Source: Prevotella sp.
GTDB lineage: Bacteria > Bacteroidota > Bacteroidia > Bacteroidales > Bacteroidaceae
Assembly (NCBI GenBank): GCA_021204565.1
Contig: JAJPZE010000226.1
Location: 1-8,647 of the forward strand
Length of the DNA: 8,647 nucleotides
Reading direction: 5' to 3'
Position numbers and translations under genes: made by a program. This document shows positions 1 through 7,715 of this stretch, in pieces. Numbering within the stretch: the first letter of the stretch is position 1; the number at the start of each line of letters is the position of its first letter. Under the pieces are notes generated by a model. The model searched no databases. It saw only the letters and a program-made list of their open reading frames with translations, and was not told the DNA's origin.

Positions 1-831
1 CACTTCTTTCTCGCTCCCGATTTCCGTGTATATCAGCTGGTCACGTATATGTTTATGCACGGCGGTTTCGCACATTTGTTCTTCAATATGTTCGCGTTGT
101 GGATGTTCGGTTGTGTGGTTGAGCGTGCATTGGGAACGAGGCGCTACATAGTGTTTTATATAGTTTGCGGCATCGGCGCGGGTTTGTTTCAGGAGGCGGC
201 ACAGACGGGCGAATTGCTCGTTATGTGTAGCGAGCAACTTCCCGGATTCGGGTTGTCCGACTTGCCGAAGGTGGTTGCGGACAGCGCGCCGGTACTTAAT
301 CTGTGGACAACGGTAGGGGCTTCGGGCGCGATATACGCCATATTGTTGGCGTTCGGAATGTTGTTTCCCGAACAACGCATATTTATCTTCCCGCTCCCGA
401 TACCTATCAAAGCGAAGTGGTTCGTGATGATTTACGCGGCGATTGAGCTGTTCTCGGCTATGAGTACAACGCAGGACGGGGTGGCTCACGTGGCGCATCT
501 CGGCGGCATGGTGTTCGGGTATTTCTTTATCCGTTATTGGCGCAAACATCCTTACGACGCGGGTTTCGGCTACGGAAAGAACGGCTTTTTCAGCGACACG
601 CGCGGCGGACGTACGTGGCGGAACCGGTGGTCGAACAGCTCGTCCACTATTGATACGGGACATTACAACGATGTTTACACGCGCGAAAAGGATACCGATT
701 GGGATTATAACGCACGGCAAACGGAGCGGCAGAAAGAGATTGACGCAATACTCGACAAGATACGCAAGAGCGGCTACGACAGTCTGACAACGGAAGAGAA
801 ACAGAAGCTCTTCGACGCCGGCAACCATTAA
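1..831 (+). CDS. Rhomboid family intramembrane serine protease, 5' truncated by window edge
   Basis: Membrane protease that cuts transmembrane helices of other proteins within the bilayer. The frame is open from base 1, so the ATG at 49 is internal and the true start lies off the window; 276 codons are visible. The rhomboid signature is complete in this part. An HxxxN motif (AHLFFN, about 70-87) lies at the start of a helix. The nucleophile motif GASG has its Ser codon at 322-324, and the catalytic His in AHLGG is at 496-498. Hydrophobic helices surround these. After the last helix comes a soluble tail of about 95 residues rich in Trp, Arg, Asn and Asp. It ends in a charged helical stretch (EIDAILDKIRKSGYDSL, then TTEEKQKLFDAGNH), a tail I associate with Bacteroidota rhomboids. 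The loop before the active Ser is long (about 40 residues). The substrate is unknown. The next gene starts 15 bases downstream on the same strand, so co-transcription is likely. Confidence 0.93.
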   Translation, partial: HFFLAPDFRVYQLVTYMFMHGGFAHLFFNMFALWMFGCVVERALGTRRYIVFYIVCGIGAGLFQEAAQTGELLVMCSEQLPGFGLSDLPKVVADSAPVLNLWTTVGASGAIYAILLAFGMLFPEQRIFIFPLPIPIKAKWFVMIYAAIELFSAMSTTQDGVAHVAHLGGMVFGYFFIRYWRKHPYDAGFGYGKNGFFSDTRGGRTWRNRWSNSSSTIDTGHYNDVYTREKDTDWDYNARQTERQKEIDAILDKIRKSGYDSLTTEEKQKLFDAGNH

Positions 832-846
832 CACGTCCGTCCCCGT

Positions 847-1962
847 ATGAAGTTGAAAATAGTGAAAAGTGCCGGCACGATAATCTTCGTCGTAAATATC
901 GTGTTTGTTGCGGGGCTGTTAGTCTCCGGCTTTTCTTATCTTGTCGACCCGGCGAAGTGCCCTTACGCGACGTTGGCGGGTATGTCGTTCCCGTTGTTTT
1001 TGGCTGTTAACCTGCTCTTTCTTGTCTTTTGGCTGATATTCAAACCCCGCCGGGCGTTGCTTGCGTTCGCGGCTTTCGTGGTGTGTTACAACCCCGCAAG
1101 GATGTACATCGGTATTCATCCGGCGGGCGAGACCCCTGCCGGCGCGATAAAGGTGATGACGTATAACACGCTTAATTTTACCGGATTGGAATACAGCCGC
1201 TTGGATCATAGGGACAACCCGATAGTGTATTACCTCGTCGATGCCGACGCTGATATCCTCTGTTTACAGGAATGTTTACGCACCGGGTTGTCGCCAGACA
1301 TGCACCAACTCCTCTACGACAAGTATCCCTATCATCACTTCACCGACCAGGGGAGAGGGGGTACGTCGTTGGCTGTATATACAAAATATCCAATCCTGAA
1401 AGTGGATTCAATCCCCTGCGACACCTGCTCGAACATCAGCGTCGCCTATACTCTTGCCCTGCCGAAAGGCTATGCAATCGTTGTCAATAACCATTTCGAG
1501 AGCAACAAATTCGAACCCGACAAAGTGCGCGACTTCCGTTCGATGATGTTGGGAGAGATGAGGAAAGACTCCGCGCGTATGGAGTCGAAGTATATCTTTT
1601 CCCGCCTCATGGAGATGTCGAAGCGACGTAGCGCGCAGGTAAAAGCGGTGGCGGAGTACGTCAAACTTAATCAGGACGTGCCCCTGATATTATGCGGCGA
1701 CTTCAACGATATGCCGATTTCGCATAACTATTATGCGCTCGCGCGTCTTTTGACCGATTGTTTCCGCGCATCGGGACTCGGCTTCGGCTGGACGTATGCG
1801 CATAACGGAATGCGCGTAAGGATAGATAATATAATGTGTTCCGGGCACTTCGTGCCGCACGCATGCAAGGTATTGACCGAGCAGGAATACAGCGATCACT
1901 ACCCTGTCGTGTGCTGGTTGACATATAAAGAAGACGGGAAAGAAGAGGGGGACGAGCCTTAG
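847..1962 (+). CDS. Membrane-anchored endonuclease/exonuclease/phosphatase family protein
   Basis: A 371-residue protein. The first ~90 residues are strongly hydrophobic with about three membrane segments (roughly 8-30, 46-65 and 69-88). A soluble EEP-fold domain follows from about residue 100 to 362. The metal-dependent phosphoesterase motifs are in order: TYNTLNF (Asn107), DILCLQE (Glu142), NNHFES (His216), CGDFNDMP (Asp285, Asn287), RIDNI (Asp327) and the final SDHYPV (Asp350, His351). All residues expected for Mg-dependent hydrolysis of a phosphodiester or phosphate monoester are present, so the enzyme is probably active. Family members act on DNA, RNA, inositol phosphates or sphingomyelin, and the substrate cannot be told from sequence. 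Residues 220-265 form a charged, probably helical insertion before the GDFND motif. The tail is acidic (KEDGKEEGDEP). It sits directly after the rhomboid gene, an arrangement I recall from other Bacteroidales. The start is the first ATG after the rhomboid stop, and no strong ribosome binding site is seen. Confidence 0.9.
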   Translation: MKLKIVKSAGTIIFVVNIVFVAGLLVSGFSYLVDPAKCPYATLAGMSFPLFLAVNLLFLVFWLIFKPRRALLAFAAFVVCYNPARMYIGIHPAGETPAGAIKVMTYNTLNFTGLEYSRLDHRDNPIVYYLVDADADILCLQECLRTGLSPDMHQLLYDKYPYHHFTDQGRGGTSLAVYTKYPILKVDSIPCDTCSNISVAYTLALPKGYAIVVNNHFESNKFEPDKVRDFRSMMLGEMRKDSARMESKYIFSRLMEMSKRRSAQVKAVAEYVKLNQDVPLILCGDFNDMPISHNYYALARLLTDCFRASGLGFGWTYAHNGMRVRIDNIMCSGHFVPHACKVLTEQEYSDHYPVVCWLTYKEDGKEEGDEP

Positions 1963-1973
1963 CGGTTAGCCTT

Positions 1974-2453
1974 TTATTCCTTTGTTATGAGCGCCGTTGC
2001 AAATGCCGCAATGCCCTCTTCGCGCCCTACGAAGCCCATTCGCTCGTTGGTTTTGGCTTTGACCGACACATTGTCAACGTCGATGCCGATTATGTCCGCG
2101 ATACACCGGCGCATAGCTTCAATATAAGGGGAGAGGCGCGGATGCTCGGCAAGGACGGTGATGTCAACGTTGCCGACGCTGTATCCTTTGTCCTTTACGA
2201 GCCCGATTGTGCGGCGGAGAATATCCTTTGAATCCATATTGAGAGTGGCGTCGGACGTGTCGGGGAAATGATATCCGATGTCGCGTAACGCCGCCGCGCC
2301 AAGCAACGCATCACATAAAGCGTGCAACACGGCATCAGCATCGCTATGCCCAGTAAGCCCTTCCGGATAATCAATACCTACTCCGCCGAGACGCAATTCC
2401 CTGTCTCGTGCGAAGCGGTGGCTGTCGTAACCGAAGCCCGTACGTATCTTCAT
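1974..2453 (-). CDS. ispF: 2-C-methyl-D-erythritol 2,4-cyclodiphosphate synthase
   Basis: Cytoplasmic enzyme of the MEP (non-mevalonate) isoprenoid pathway. It cyclises 4-diphosphocytidyl-2-C-methyl-D-erythritol 2-phosphate to 2-C-methyl-D-erythritol 2,4-cyclodiphosphate with release of CMP. The 159-residue length matches the family. The N-terminus GFGYDSH supplies zinc ligands Asp10 and His12, with the third ligand His44 in the segment GHSDADAVLHALCDALLGAA. His36 and Asp58 (RDIGYHFPDT) match active-site positions. The C-terminal ERMGFVGREEGIAA carries the nucleotide-contact signature. Members normally form homotrimers with the active sites between subunits. The ATG (2453-2451) overlaps the porV stop TGA (2452-2450) in an ATGA, which fixes the start and predicts translational coupling. 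It is the last gene of the porU-porV-ispF run and ends 11 bases from the convergent EEP gene. Confidence 0.97.
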   Translation of the reverse strand: MKIRTGFGYDSHRFARDRELRLGGVGIDYPEGLTGHSDADAVLHALCDALLGAAALRDIGYHFPDTSDATLNMDSKDILRRTIGLVKDKGYSVGNVDITVLAEHPRLSPYIEAMRRCIADIIGIDVDNVSVKAKTNERMGFVGREEGIAAFATALITKE

Positions 2454-3607
2454 CGGCGGGTAAACAAATCCTTTATCCCGTCCATATCAAACGTCAACGA
2501 GAAGCGCAACGTCTGGTCGAGCGGGTTCGATTTAGCGGTTGCAATGAGGTATGCGGCGTCAAGAGAGAACACCTTCATCTTAAATCCCGCGCCGAATGCA
2601 AAGTACTTGCGGTTACCCTTGTTCTCCGACTCGTTATGATATCCGGCACGTACGAAGAACTGGTCGTTGTACGAATATTCCGCTCCTAAACCCCAGCGGA
2701 TTTCCTGCAACTCCTCCTTAAAGCCGTTGGGTGCGTCGTGAAAACTCTTGAATATACCTCCGATTGACGACACGTCGTAATATTCCTTTTGCACGCGCTC
2801 TTGGTAATCCTCGGTTGTCTCGCCGTCCTTTTGTTTGGGGTATGTAGGCACAAGAAGCTTATACGCCTCCGCAGAAACGGAGAGGCGGTTATAATCGTCG
2901 ATGGGGACGGTGAGCGCCGCTCCAAGACGCAGCGTTGTGGGGATAAACTCCGAGTTGTCGTCCCCTCCGAAAGAAATCTTCGAGCCGATATTCGAGATGT
3001 CGAGCCCGAGTCCGATCTGGCATTCACGGTATCCGATGTTGAAATAATTCTGATAATATAGCGCTATATCAGCGGCGAAGGCGGAGCCCGGCGAGCTATC
3101 GTCGGTGTAATCATACGTAAGGTCGGAATAAATCCAACGTAACGCGGCGGAGATGGAGAACTTAGACGAGAGCATCAGCGAATAAGCCACATCGACCGAC
3201 ATTTCGTAGGGCTTGATTGTCATGGCGTCCTCACTCTCGCTCAAATATACCTCGCCAAGAGAGAAGTAACGTAACGAGGCGGACACCGCCGAATAATCGC
3301 CAATGCGGTAATATCCCGCCATATATGCAAGGTTCATGTCGTTTACGAGCTGGCGCAACCACGGGGTATAGTTGACCGATACTCCCGCCCGGCTGATACA
3401 GAAAGGATACTTTGCGGGGTTCCAATATTGCGAGTTTACGTCGGGTTCGGTCGCAACGCCGATGTCGCCCATACCCGCCGCGCGCGCGTCGGGAGCAATG
3501 GTTTGCGAGGTTACGCTCGTGCTCTCGGGGTTGAACATATCCCGCTTATCCTGCGCCCGCAACGCCGTCCAAGCGGCGAGTAACAACAGAGTTACGGCGA
3601 GGCGCAT
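2450..3607 (-). CDS. porV: Type IX secretion system outer-membrane protein PorV (LptO)
   Basis: Outer-membrane beta-barrel of the FadL-like PorV/PorQ family. PorV collects T9SS cargo from the translocon and brings it to the PorU sortase in the cell-surface attachment complex. From the chosen ATG (3607-3605) the protein has 385 residues, close to the roughly 390 of the Porphyromonas gingivalis protein. It opens with a clean signal peptide (MRLAVTLLLLAAWTALRAQ, cut likely after Ala). The family hallmark TIAPDARAAGMGDIGVAT follows, then PDVNSQYWNPAKYPF. The rest alternates in the manner of beta strands and ends at FTRR. The frame is open upstream to 3820, with in-frame ATGs at 3700 (overlapping the porU stop), 3685 and 3655. 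The 3685 start (MNKKQFIID...) would add a basic 26-residue N-terminal extension, so it remains an alternative. The 3820 start is unlikely because it lies inside porU. The gene follows porU and overlaps ispF by four bases. Confidence 0.93.
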   Translation of the reverse strand: MRLAVTLLLLAAWTALRAQDKRDMFNPESTSVTSQTIAPDARAAGMGDIGVATEPDVNSQYWNPAKYPFCISRAGVSVNYTPWLRQLVNDMNLAYMAGYYRIGDYSAVSASLRYFSLGEVYLSESEDAMTIKPYEMSVDVAYSLMLSSKFSISAALRWIYSDLTYDYTDDSSPGSAFAADIALYYQNYFNIGYRECQIGLGLDISNIGSKISFGGDDNSEFIPTTLRLGAALTVPIDDYNRLSVSAEAYKLLVPTYPKQKDGETTEDYQERVQKEYYDVSSIGGIFKSFHDAPNGFKEELQEIRWGLGAEYSYNDQFFVRAGYHNESENKGNRKYFAFGAGFKMKVFSLDAAYLIATAKSNPLDQTLRFSLTFDMDGIKDLFTRR

Positions 3608-3696
3608 ATATATCCGTCCGATGTAAAAAGGCTCTTTTCTTCTAATAAAAAGCATCGTATCTATTATAAATTGTTTCTTATTCATCCCGTTTGATA

Positions 3697-6600
3697 TCAT
3701 CTGAAGACTATCAGTTTGCGGGCTTTGCTTGTATACCGGCTGCTGTCCGAGGAGAGGCGGACCCGGTAAACGTACACGCCCGTTTGAAGCCTTTGCCCGT
3801 TGGCGCAAGTGAGATCCCACGTATATGTATATGCTCCCGACCGGCTCACGTTCGTGTCTTTATGTTGCCAGAGAAGCCGTCCGGCGGCGTCGCATACATC
3901 TATAATAACGGTTATGTCGCTGCCGATGCGGTCGTGCGAAACGACAAATGTGGTTGTTGTCGAGGCGGGGTTCTGCGTCAGAGAAACGCCCCATATGGTC
4001 GGCTCGAGCCCCGCTACGACGTTGAAATTCAGCACTGTCGTAGACGAGTTATTAAAGATATCCCAAGCCCGGAACTGCAGTTTGTGCGCACCCGCGCTCA
4101 GCTCGGGGATGGAGTAAGCCACGCTCCCGGAGGTGTACGACCCGAAGTCGTAGGCAAACTCATCGTTGAGATTGTATGTCGTGGCGGCGGATCCGTCGAT
4201 AATCAAAGACAGGTCGTGCCCTATGCCGATGCCGGTCGTGTTAATCCCGTCCTCGTCGTATATCTGCGCCACGAAGTAGGGCGTGGGGTTCACGTTGTCG
4301 CCGTCGCGGAAGCTCTCGTCGTTGAGATAACAGAACAGCGACGGACCTGTTCCGTTATTATTTACGTTCTCCGTCCCCCCGAGAACTATGCTTTCGCTCT
4401 CCCCGTGCGCCGTAAGCGGCTCGTCTTCCGACGCCGCAAAGAGGGTGACGAGTCCGCTTTCGTCGGAGTAGTTAATATCCATCGGCACGGCAAACGTTAT
4501 ATCAAACCGCCCGTCGACGGCGGCAACGGTTCCGTTGAAGATAGTTTTGGTCCGGTCGGTATATGTGAACGCGGTCGACGCGCCGGAGCTTGTCGTGTCG
4601 TTCAACCGGCACGTTATAGTCTCTTCCGAGTCCCGTATCGTTGCCGATACGGTGCCGTTAAACGCCGCCGCACCGACGATATGCCCCGATATGGTCGCAG
4701 TCCCCCCCGCTTTCAAGCCGACCGTTTGCCCGTCGGAGACGTCGGTCGAATTAATCGAATCGATAACTATCTCGAGGCTCGGAATATTAAGCGCCACTGC
4801 CGGGTCGCCCAAGAGAGAGTATTGGAGCTTGTTGGTTGTGCGGTCTTCGCCGGAGGTGATGAGATAGTTCTTTGTCAGCCGTTGCGCTTCGCCGAGTGTA
4901 ACCGGAGAGCCGTCGACGGTGTTGAGCACGTTCTTAAGAAATGCCTGATTCATCCGCTTGTTATAATTCGAATAAACCGTTCTGGTCGTCCCGAAGAAAG
5001 CGAAAGCTCCGCCGTTAGCATTCAGGACTGCCGCTTCGCCGATGGTCGGGACGGTGCCGTCGAACGGCATGACATCACAGGAGGCGGTAATCCATAGGGG
5101 CAGGTTGGTGTTCGTAAACGATTGAAAGTCGGTCAGATTGAGTACTCGTTCGTGGGATATTAGTGTCTCGGAGCCGTGCCCGCCGTAGTCGAAAAGCAAC
5201 GCTCCGGATGCCTGTTGGGCTTTAAGGATATTCGTTACTTCGGGGTACGTGTTGCCGTTTGCCGACGAGACACGTTCGTACGTATCCCACATCACTTTCT
5301 TTATCAGATACCCCGGATAGAGGGCCGCTATCTGGTCGGCAGCTTCGTTAATGTCTTGCATATGTACGTTATCGTTGCCGTCGTCGCCGAGGAACATCAG
5401 CGTGTTTTCCCAATCTCCCGCGTTCTCGTTCTCTACGTATGCGATTGTCTTGTCGACCATCACTTTCGCCTCCGCCTCCGTTGTTACGGGGAACCGACCT
5501 ACCGCCACGTCGAGCAAATCACCGCTCTGGGGGTTTGCGCCCTCGCCCTCGTCGAGGAGACAGAAGTAACCGTCGTCGACGTAACAGGTAATCTGGTTAT
5601 ACGAGTCTTCGCTCTCGAAACAAAGCAAATAGTCGTCTTGCGAGAGGTTGCGGGTGGTGGTGGTGAGCATCCGGTTGTCCCAAACGCAGTCGCCGAAAAG
5701 TAACAAATATTTGGGTTGGTCGTCCTCTGTCGAAGCCCGGTCGTACAACATTTTAAGGTAGCGGCGGTATGCGTTTGCGTCGGGCGTGCCGGAGGAGAAC
5801 TCGTTGTAGAGCTCGTCTGCCGGCACTATGTTGACGCGCATTCCGTCGTGCGTCTCGTGAAATTCTTTAAGGCGGTTGGCTTGCGTAAGGAGCTTCTGCG
5901 ACGTAGGTATGACGATCACCAAATCCGCCTGCGGGTCGGCATGCCGGTTTTGGTTGGTGATGTTGCAGACGTATTCCGCCGCCGGATGACTTGCCGAAAG
6001 AGAGTAGTTCTCGCGGGGCGTATCGTAGGTTATAGCTATGTAATCAAGCCGTGCGCTCCCGCCCGACGAGGGGGTAATCGTTACGGTATTCTCCGCTTTA
6101 AGGTTGGTTGCGGTGATGGTTTTTGTTGCCGATTTACCCATGTCGTATGTGCCGCAACTCATCGAAAGCGTACCTATAATAGAGTCGTTAAATGCGACGG
6201 CGACCGTCGATGTCTGCCCTGCCGTAACGTCAATAAACACTTTTCCCGACCGTGAACCCGTATCGTTCGCAATCAAATATGTGCGCTCCGAGCCGATCTT
6301 AACCTCGTCAGCATCCACTAAGTTACGTCCCCCTTGATACCAGGCATACCCGTCCGTTTCGTAAAGGGAATGATAATCCTCAGGCGAGTGATAATATTGT
6401 GCGGCGAACGAGGCGGAGTCCGCAGTCAGCACGTCGCCCCCCGAGTCGGTGATGAAATAATATCCGTAGTCGGAGTAAGGATTGCGCGTGCGCGTGGTGG
6501 TTGTGTTGTCGTTCCAAGAGACCGGACCTTTGGCGTAAAACAAATGCTTGCCCCCGACGATGCATTGCGGTATTTCTTCGAGATCGTCCGTTCGGGCAAG

Positions 6601-7215
6601 GTACTCCTGAGTTATCGTTTCGGGCTGCAAGTTGCCCCCGTATCCGTATATATGAACCTTGTTAATATCGTTAAAGCCGGCGCTGCCCGCCACGCTTTGC
6701 GTCAGCTCATATATGCCCGTATCCCCCACACGTATCTTCGCCCAGTTGCCCTCTGCCAGCACGGAGGAGGCTTTATATGTCTCCGCCGCCGACACTTTCC
6801 TCATCCCTTTTGCCCTTGAAACGGGGGACGACGATATGCGCAACATAAAGCTGACCAACCATTGATAACGTCCGTCGCGGTATACGAGCGGCACGAGATG
6901 TACTTTAAGGATAGGGCGCTTGCGGTCGTAAACCACCGTCGTCTCCACCCCCGGCAACTCCGGCAACGGCTCCCCGCATATCGCATTATAACGCGCTATA
7001 TCCGACGGAGCCATATCGATGAACTCGGGATAAACAATGCTCGCGGTATACGTCGAGTCGGCATAATTCGCGTTCAAGGGCATTGAGTAACCCACATGCG
7101 GCACGACCGAGTCTATCGTTACGTCGTCCGCCGTCAGGTGGATAAACAACTCTTGACCCGACACAACCGCGCTGCCGGACAAAAGAAAGAGAAGCGATAA
7201 AATATATCTCCGCAT
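3697..7215 (-). CDS. porU: Type IX secretion system sortase PorU (gingipain-like C25 protease)
   Basis: Cell-surface cysteine protease that removes the C-terminal sorting domain of T9SS cargo and links many of these proteins to anionic lipopolysaccharide. It has 1172 residues, in line with the family. A signal peptide spans residues 1-20 (MRRYILSLLFLLSGSAVVSG), and a beta-rich N-terminal region runs to about 425. The C25-type caspase-fold region lies at about 430-810. It contains PKYLLLFGDC (501-510), GRFPVTTEAEA (573-583), the catalytic His680 in DYGGHGSE and the catalytic Cys713 in ITASCDVMPFDG, then GGAFAFFGTTRT and LLGDPA. Ig-like beta domains fill about 815-1065. The last ~100 residues form a T9SS type-A sorting domain (NPASTTTTF, then DAAGRLLW, GVYVYRV and KLIVFR); PorU is itself a T9SS client. 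It is first gene of the operon, and its stop TGA overlaps a possible porV ATG. A 717-base gap lies upstream, so the operon promoter should be there. Confidence 0.96.
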   Translation of the reverse strand: MRRYILSLLFLLSGSAVVSGQELFIHLTADDVTIDSVVPHVGYSMPLNANYADSTYTASIVYPEFIDMAPSDIARYNAICGEPLPELPGVETTVVYDRKRPILKVHLVPLVYRDGRYQWLVSFMLRISSSPVSRAKGMRKVSAAETYKASSVLAEGNWAKIRVGDTGIYELTQSVAGSAGFNDINKVHIYGYGGNLQPETITQEYLARTDDLEEIPQCIVGGKHLFYAKGPVSWNDNTTTTRTRNPYSDYGYYFITDSGGDVLTADSASFAAQYYHSPEDYHSLYETDGYAWYQGGRNLVDADEVKIGSERTYLIANDTGSRSGKVFIDVTAGQTSTVAVAFNDSIIGTLSMSCGTYDMGKSATKTITATNLKAENTVTITPSSGGSARLDYIAITYDTPRENYSLSASHPAAEYVCNITNQNRHADPQADLVIVIPTSQKLLTQANRLKEFHETHDGMRVNIVPADELYNEFSSGTPDANAYRRYLKMLYDRASTEDDQPKYLLLFGDCVWDNRMLTTTTRNLSQDDYLLCFESEDSYNQITCYVDDGYFCLLDEGEGANPQSGDLLDVAVGRFPVTTEAEAKVMVDKTIAYVENENAGDWENTLMFLGDDGNDNVHMQDINEAADQIAALYPGYLIKKVMWDTYERVSSANGNTYPEVTNILKAQQASGALLFDYGGHGSETLISHERVLNLTDFQSFTNTNLPLWITASCDVMPFDGTVPTIGEAAVLNANGGAFAFFGTTRTVYSNYNKRMNQAFLKNVLNTVDGSPVTLGEAQRLTKNYLITSGEDRTTNKLQYSLLGDPAVALNIPSLEIVIDSINSTDVSDGQTVGLKAGGTATISGHIVGAAAFNGTVSATIRDSEETITCRLNDTTSSGASTAFTYTDRTKTIFNGTVAAVDGRFDITFAVPMDINYSDESGLVTLFAASEDEPLTAHGESESIVLGGTENVNNNGTGPSLFCYLNDESFRDGDNVNPTPYFVAQIYDEDGINTTGIGIGHDLSLIIDGSAATTYNLNDEFAYDFGSYTSGSVAYSIPELSAGAHKLQFRAWDIFNNSSTTVLNFNVVAGLEPTIWGVSLTQNPASTTTTFVVSHDRIGSDITVIIDVCDAAGRLLWQHKDTNVSRSGAYTYTWDLTCANGQRLQTGVYVYRVRLSSDSSRYTSKARKLIVFR

Positions 7216-7342
7216 ACTTGATTAATAACGTATCAACCCCGCATTTATTGCTTTAACGCCAAGAATATCAACGATGTAGCGTCCGCAAAAAACCGCGTAA
7301 TCACCGCACCTGAAACATCAATCCTCACGGCGTTAACTTATC

Positions 7343-7376
7343 TTTCAAACGTTAATACGAGAGGCGGTGTGCAATG
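7343..7376 (-). promoter_or_regulatory. Candidate Bacteroidota-type promoter for the porU operon (motif copy 1)
   Basis: On the - strand this reads CATTGCACAC, 11 bases, then TTAACGTTTGAAA. The known Bacteroidota sigma-ABfr consensus is TTTG near -33 and TAnnTTTG near -7, about 19 bases apart. Here ATTG and AACGTTTG are separated by 18 bases, so each box misses one base. A start near 7339 would give a leader of about 125 bases before the porU ATG. The motif recurs at 7685-7715, which supports a functional signal, but the promoter reading is inference. Confidence 0.3.
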
Positions 7377-7512
7377 AAATTTTAGCTCAAAAAGCGCGTA
7401 AATTTAGGTCTCGTTTGGCATCTCCACATATCAAAACGAATGCGAATATAGTTCGCGCCAAGCCAAACCCCCATAAATGACCCTCTCATTACTTAGTTCT
7501 TGCACACTTATT

Positions 7513-7566
7513 ACACGGGGTTTCATAGGGTCAAACCCCGTACTTTCAGGACCCAAAAACCCGTGT
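7513..7566. promoter_or_regulatory. Mutually exclusive hairpins
   Basis: The arm ACGGGGTTT (7515-7523) pairs perfectly with AAACCCCGT (7533-7541), nine base pairs with a nine-base loop. The overlapping arm ACACGGG (7513-7519) can instead pair with CCCGTGT (7560-7566). That outer helix continues as TTT/AAA after one bulged G and encloses a GGGTC/GACCC helix (7528-7532 with 7550-7554). The two folds cannot coexist. This is the layout of an RNA switch or attenuator, but no T-tract or linked gene makes the strand or role clear. Confidence 0.4.
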
Positions 7567-7568
7567 TC

Positions 7569-7582
7569 TTGCAGATCTGCAA
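7569..7582. repeat. 14-base perfect palindrome, possible operator
   Basis: TTGCAGATCTGCAA is its own reverse complement over all 14 bases, centred between 7575 and 7576. Perfect dyads of this size are typical of sites for dimeric regulators. It lies about 355 bases upstream of porU, next to the competing hairpins. No cognate regulator is in the window. Confidence 0.35.
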
Positions 7583-7613
7583 CTATGCTCCGAATATGTA
7601 AAACCACATAACT

Positions 7614-7628
7614 TGTTGATTTTCAACA
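7614..7628. repeat. Small inverted repeat
   Basis: TGTTGA and TCAACA form a six-pair stem around a three-base loop. It is AT-rich and weak and could arise by chance. It is recorded because it sits among stronger structures. Confidence 0.25.
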
Positions 7629-7652
7629 TATTCCGAAATTCGCGAAAAATGA

Positions 7653-7682
7653 CGCAAAATGCCCCGCCGCCGGCGTTTTGCG
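7653..7682 (+). repeat. GC-rich stem-loop
   Basis: CGCAAAATGCC (7653-7663) pairs with GGCGTTTTGCG (7672-7682): eleven pairs including one U-G wobble on the + strand, with the loop CCGCCGCC. On the - strand the wobble becomes an A-C mismatch, so the + strand RNA folds better. No T-tract follows, so it is not a standard terminator. It abuts the second copy of the two-part motif. Confidence 0.4.
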
Positions 7683-7684
7683 GA

Positions 7685-7715
7685 TTTCAAACGTTAAATT
7701 CGGGAGTGTGCAATG
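7685..7715 (-). repeat. Second copy of the two-part motif (possible second promoter)
   Basis: The 13-base TTTCAAACGTTAA (+ strand 7685-7697) and 10-base GTGTGCAATG (7706-7715) match exactly the two blocks at 7343-7355 and 7367-7376. The spacer is 8 bases here and 11 there. Seen as a - strand promoter, the gap between the boxes is 15 bases, shorter than the usual value, so this copy may be a protein-binding site instead. If transcription did begin here it would start right at the GC-rich hairpin 7653-7682. Confidence 0.35.

Noticed and set aside
1963..1973. Shared terminator between the convergent EEP and ispF genes
   Set aside because: The 11-base gap and flanking bases show no inverted repeat that I could find.
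3697..3820. Start of porV at the far upstream ATG at 3820
   Set aside because: It would place 41 residues of porV inside the conserved sorting-domain coding part of porU and would bury the signal peptide at residue 72.
3691..5097. Long open + strand frame (468 codons) antisense to porU
   Set aside because: It lies entirely opposite porU, and its translation is rich in Arg, Val and Cys with no known motif. porU has a full set of family signatures, so this is a by-product of its codon use. The same holds for the other + strand frames between 4535 and 7086.
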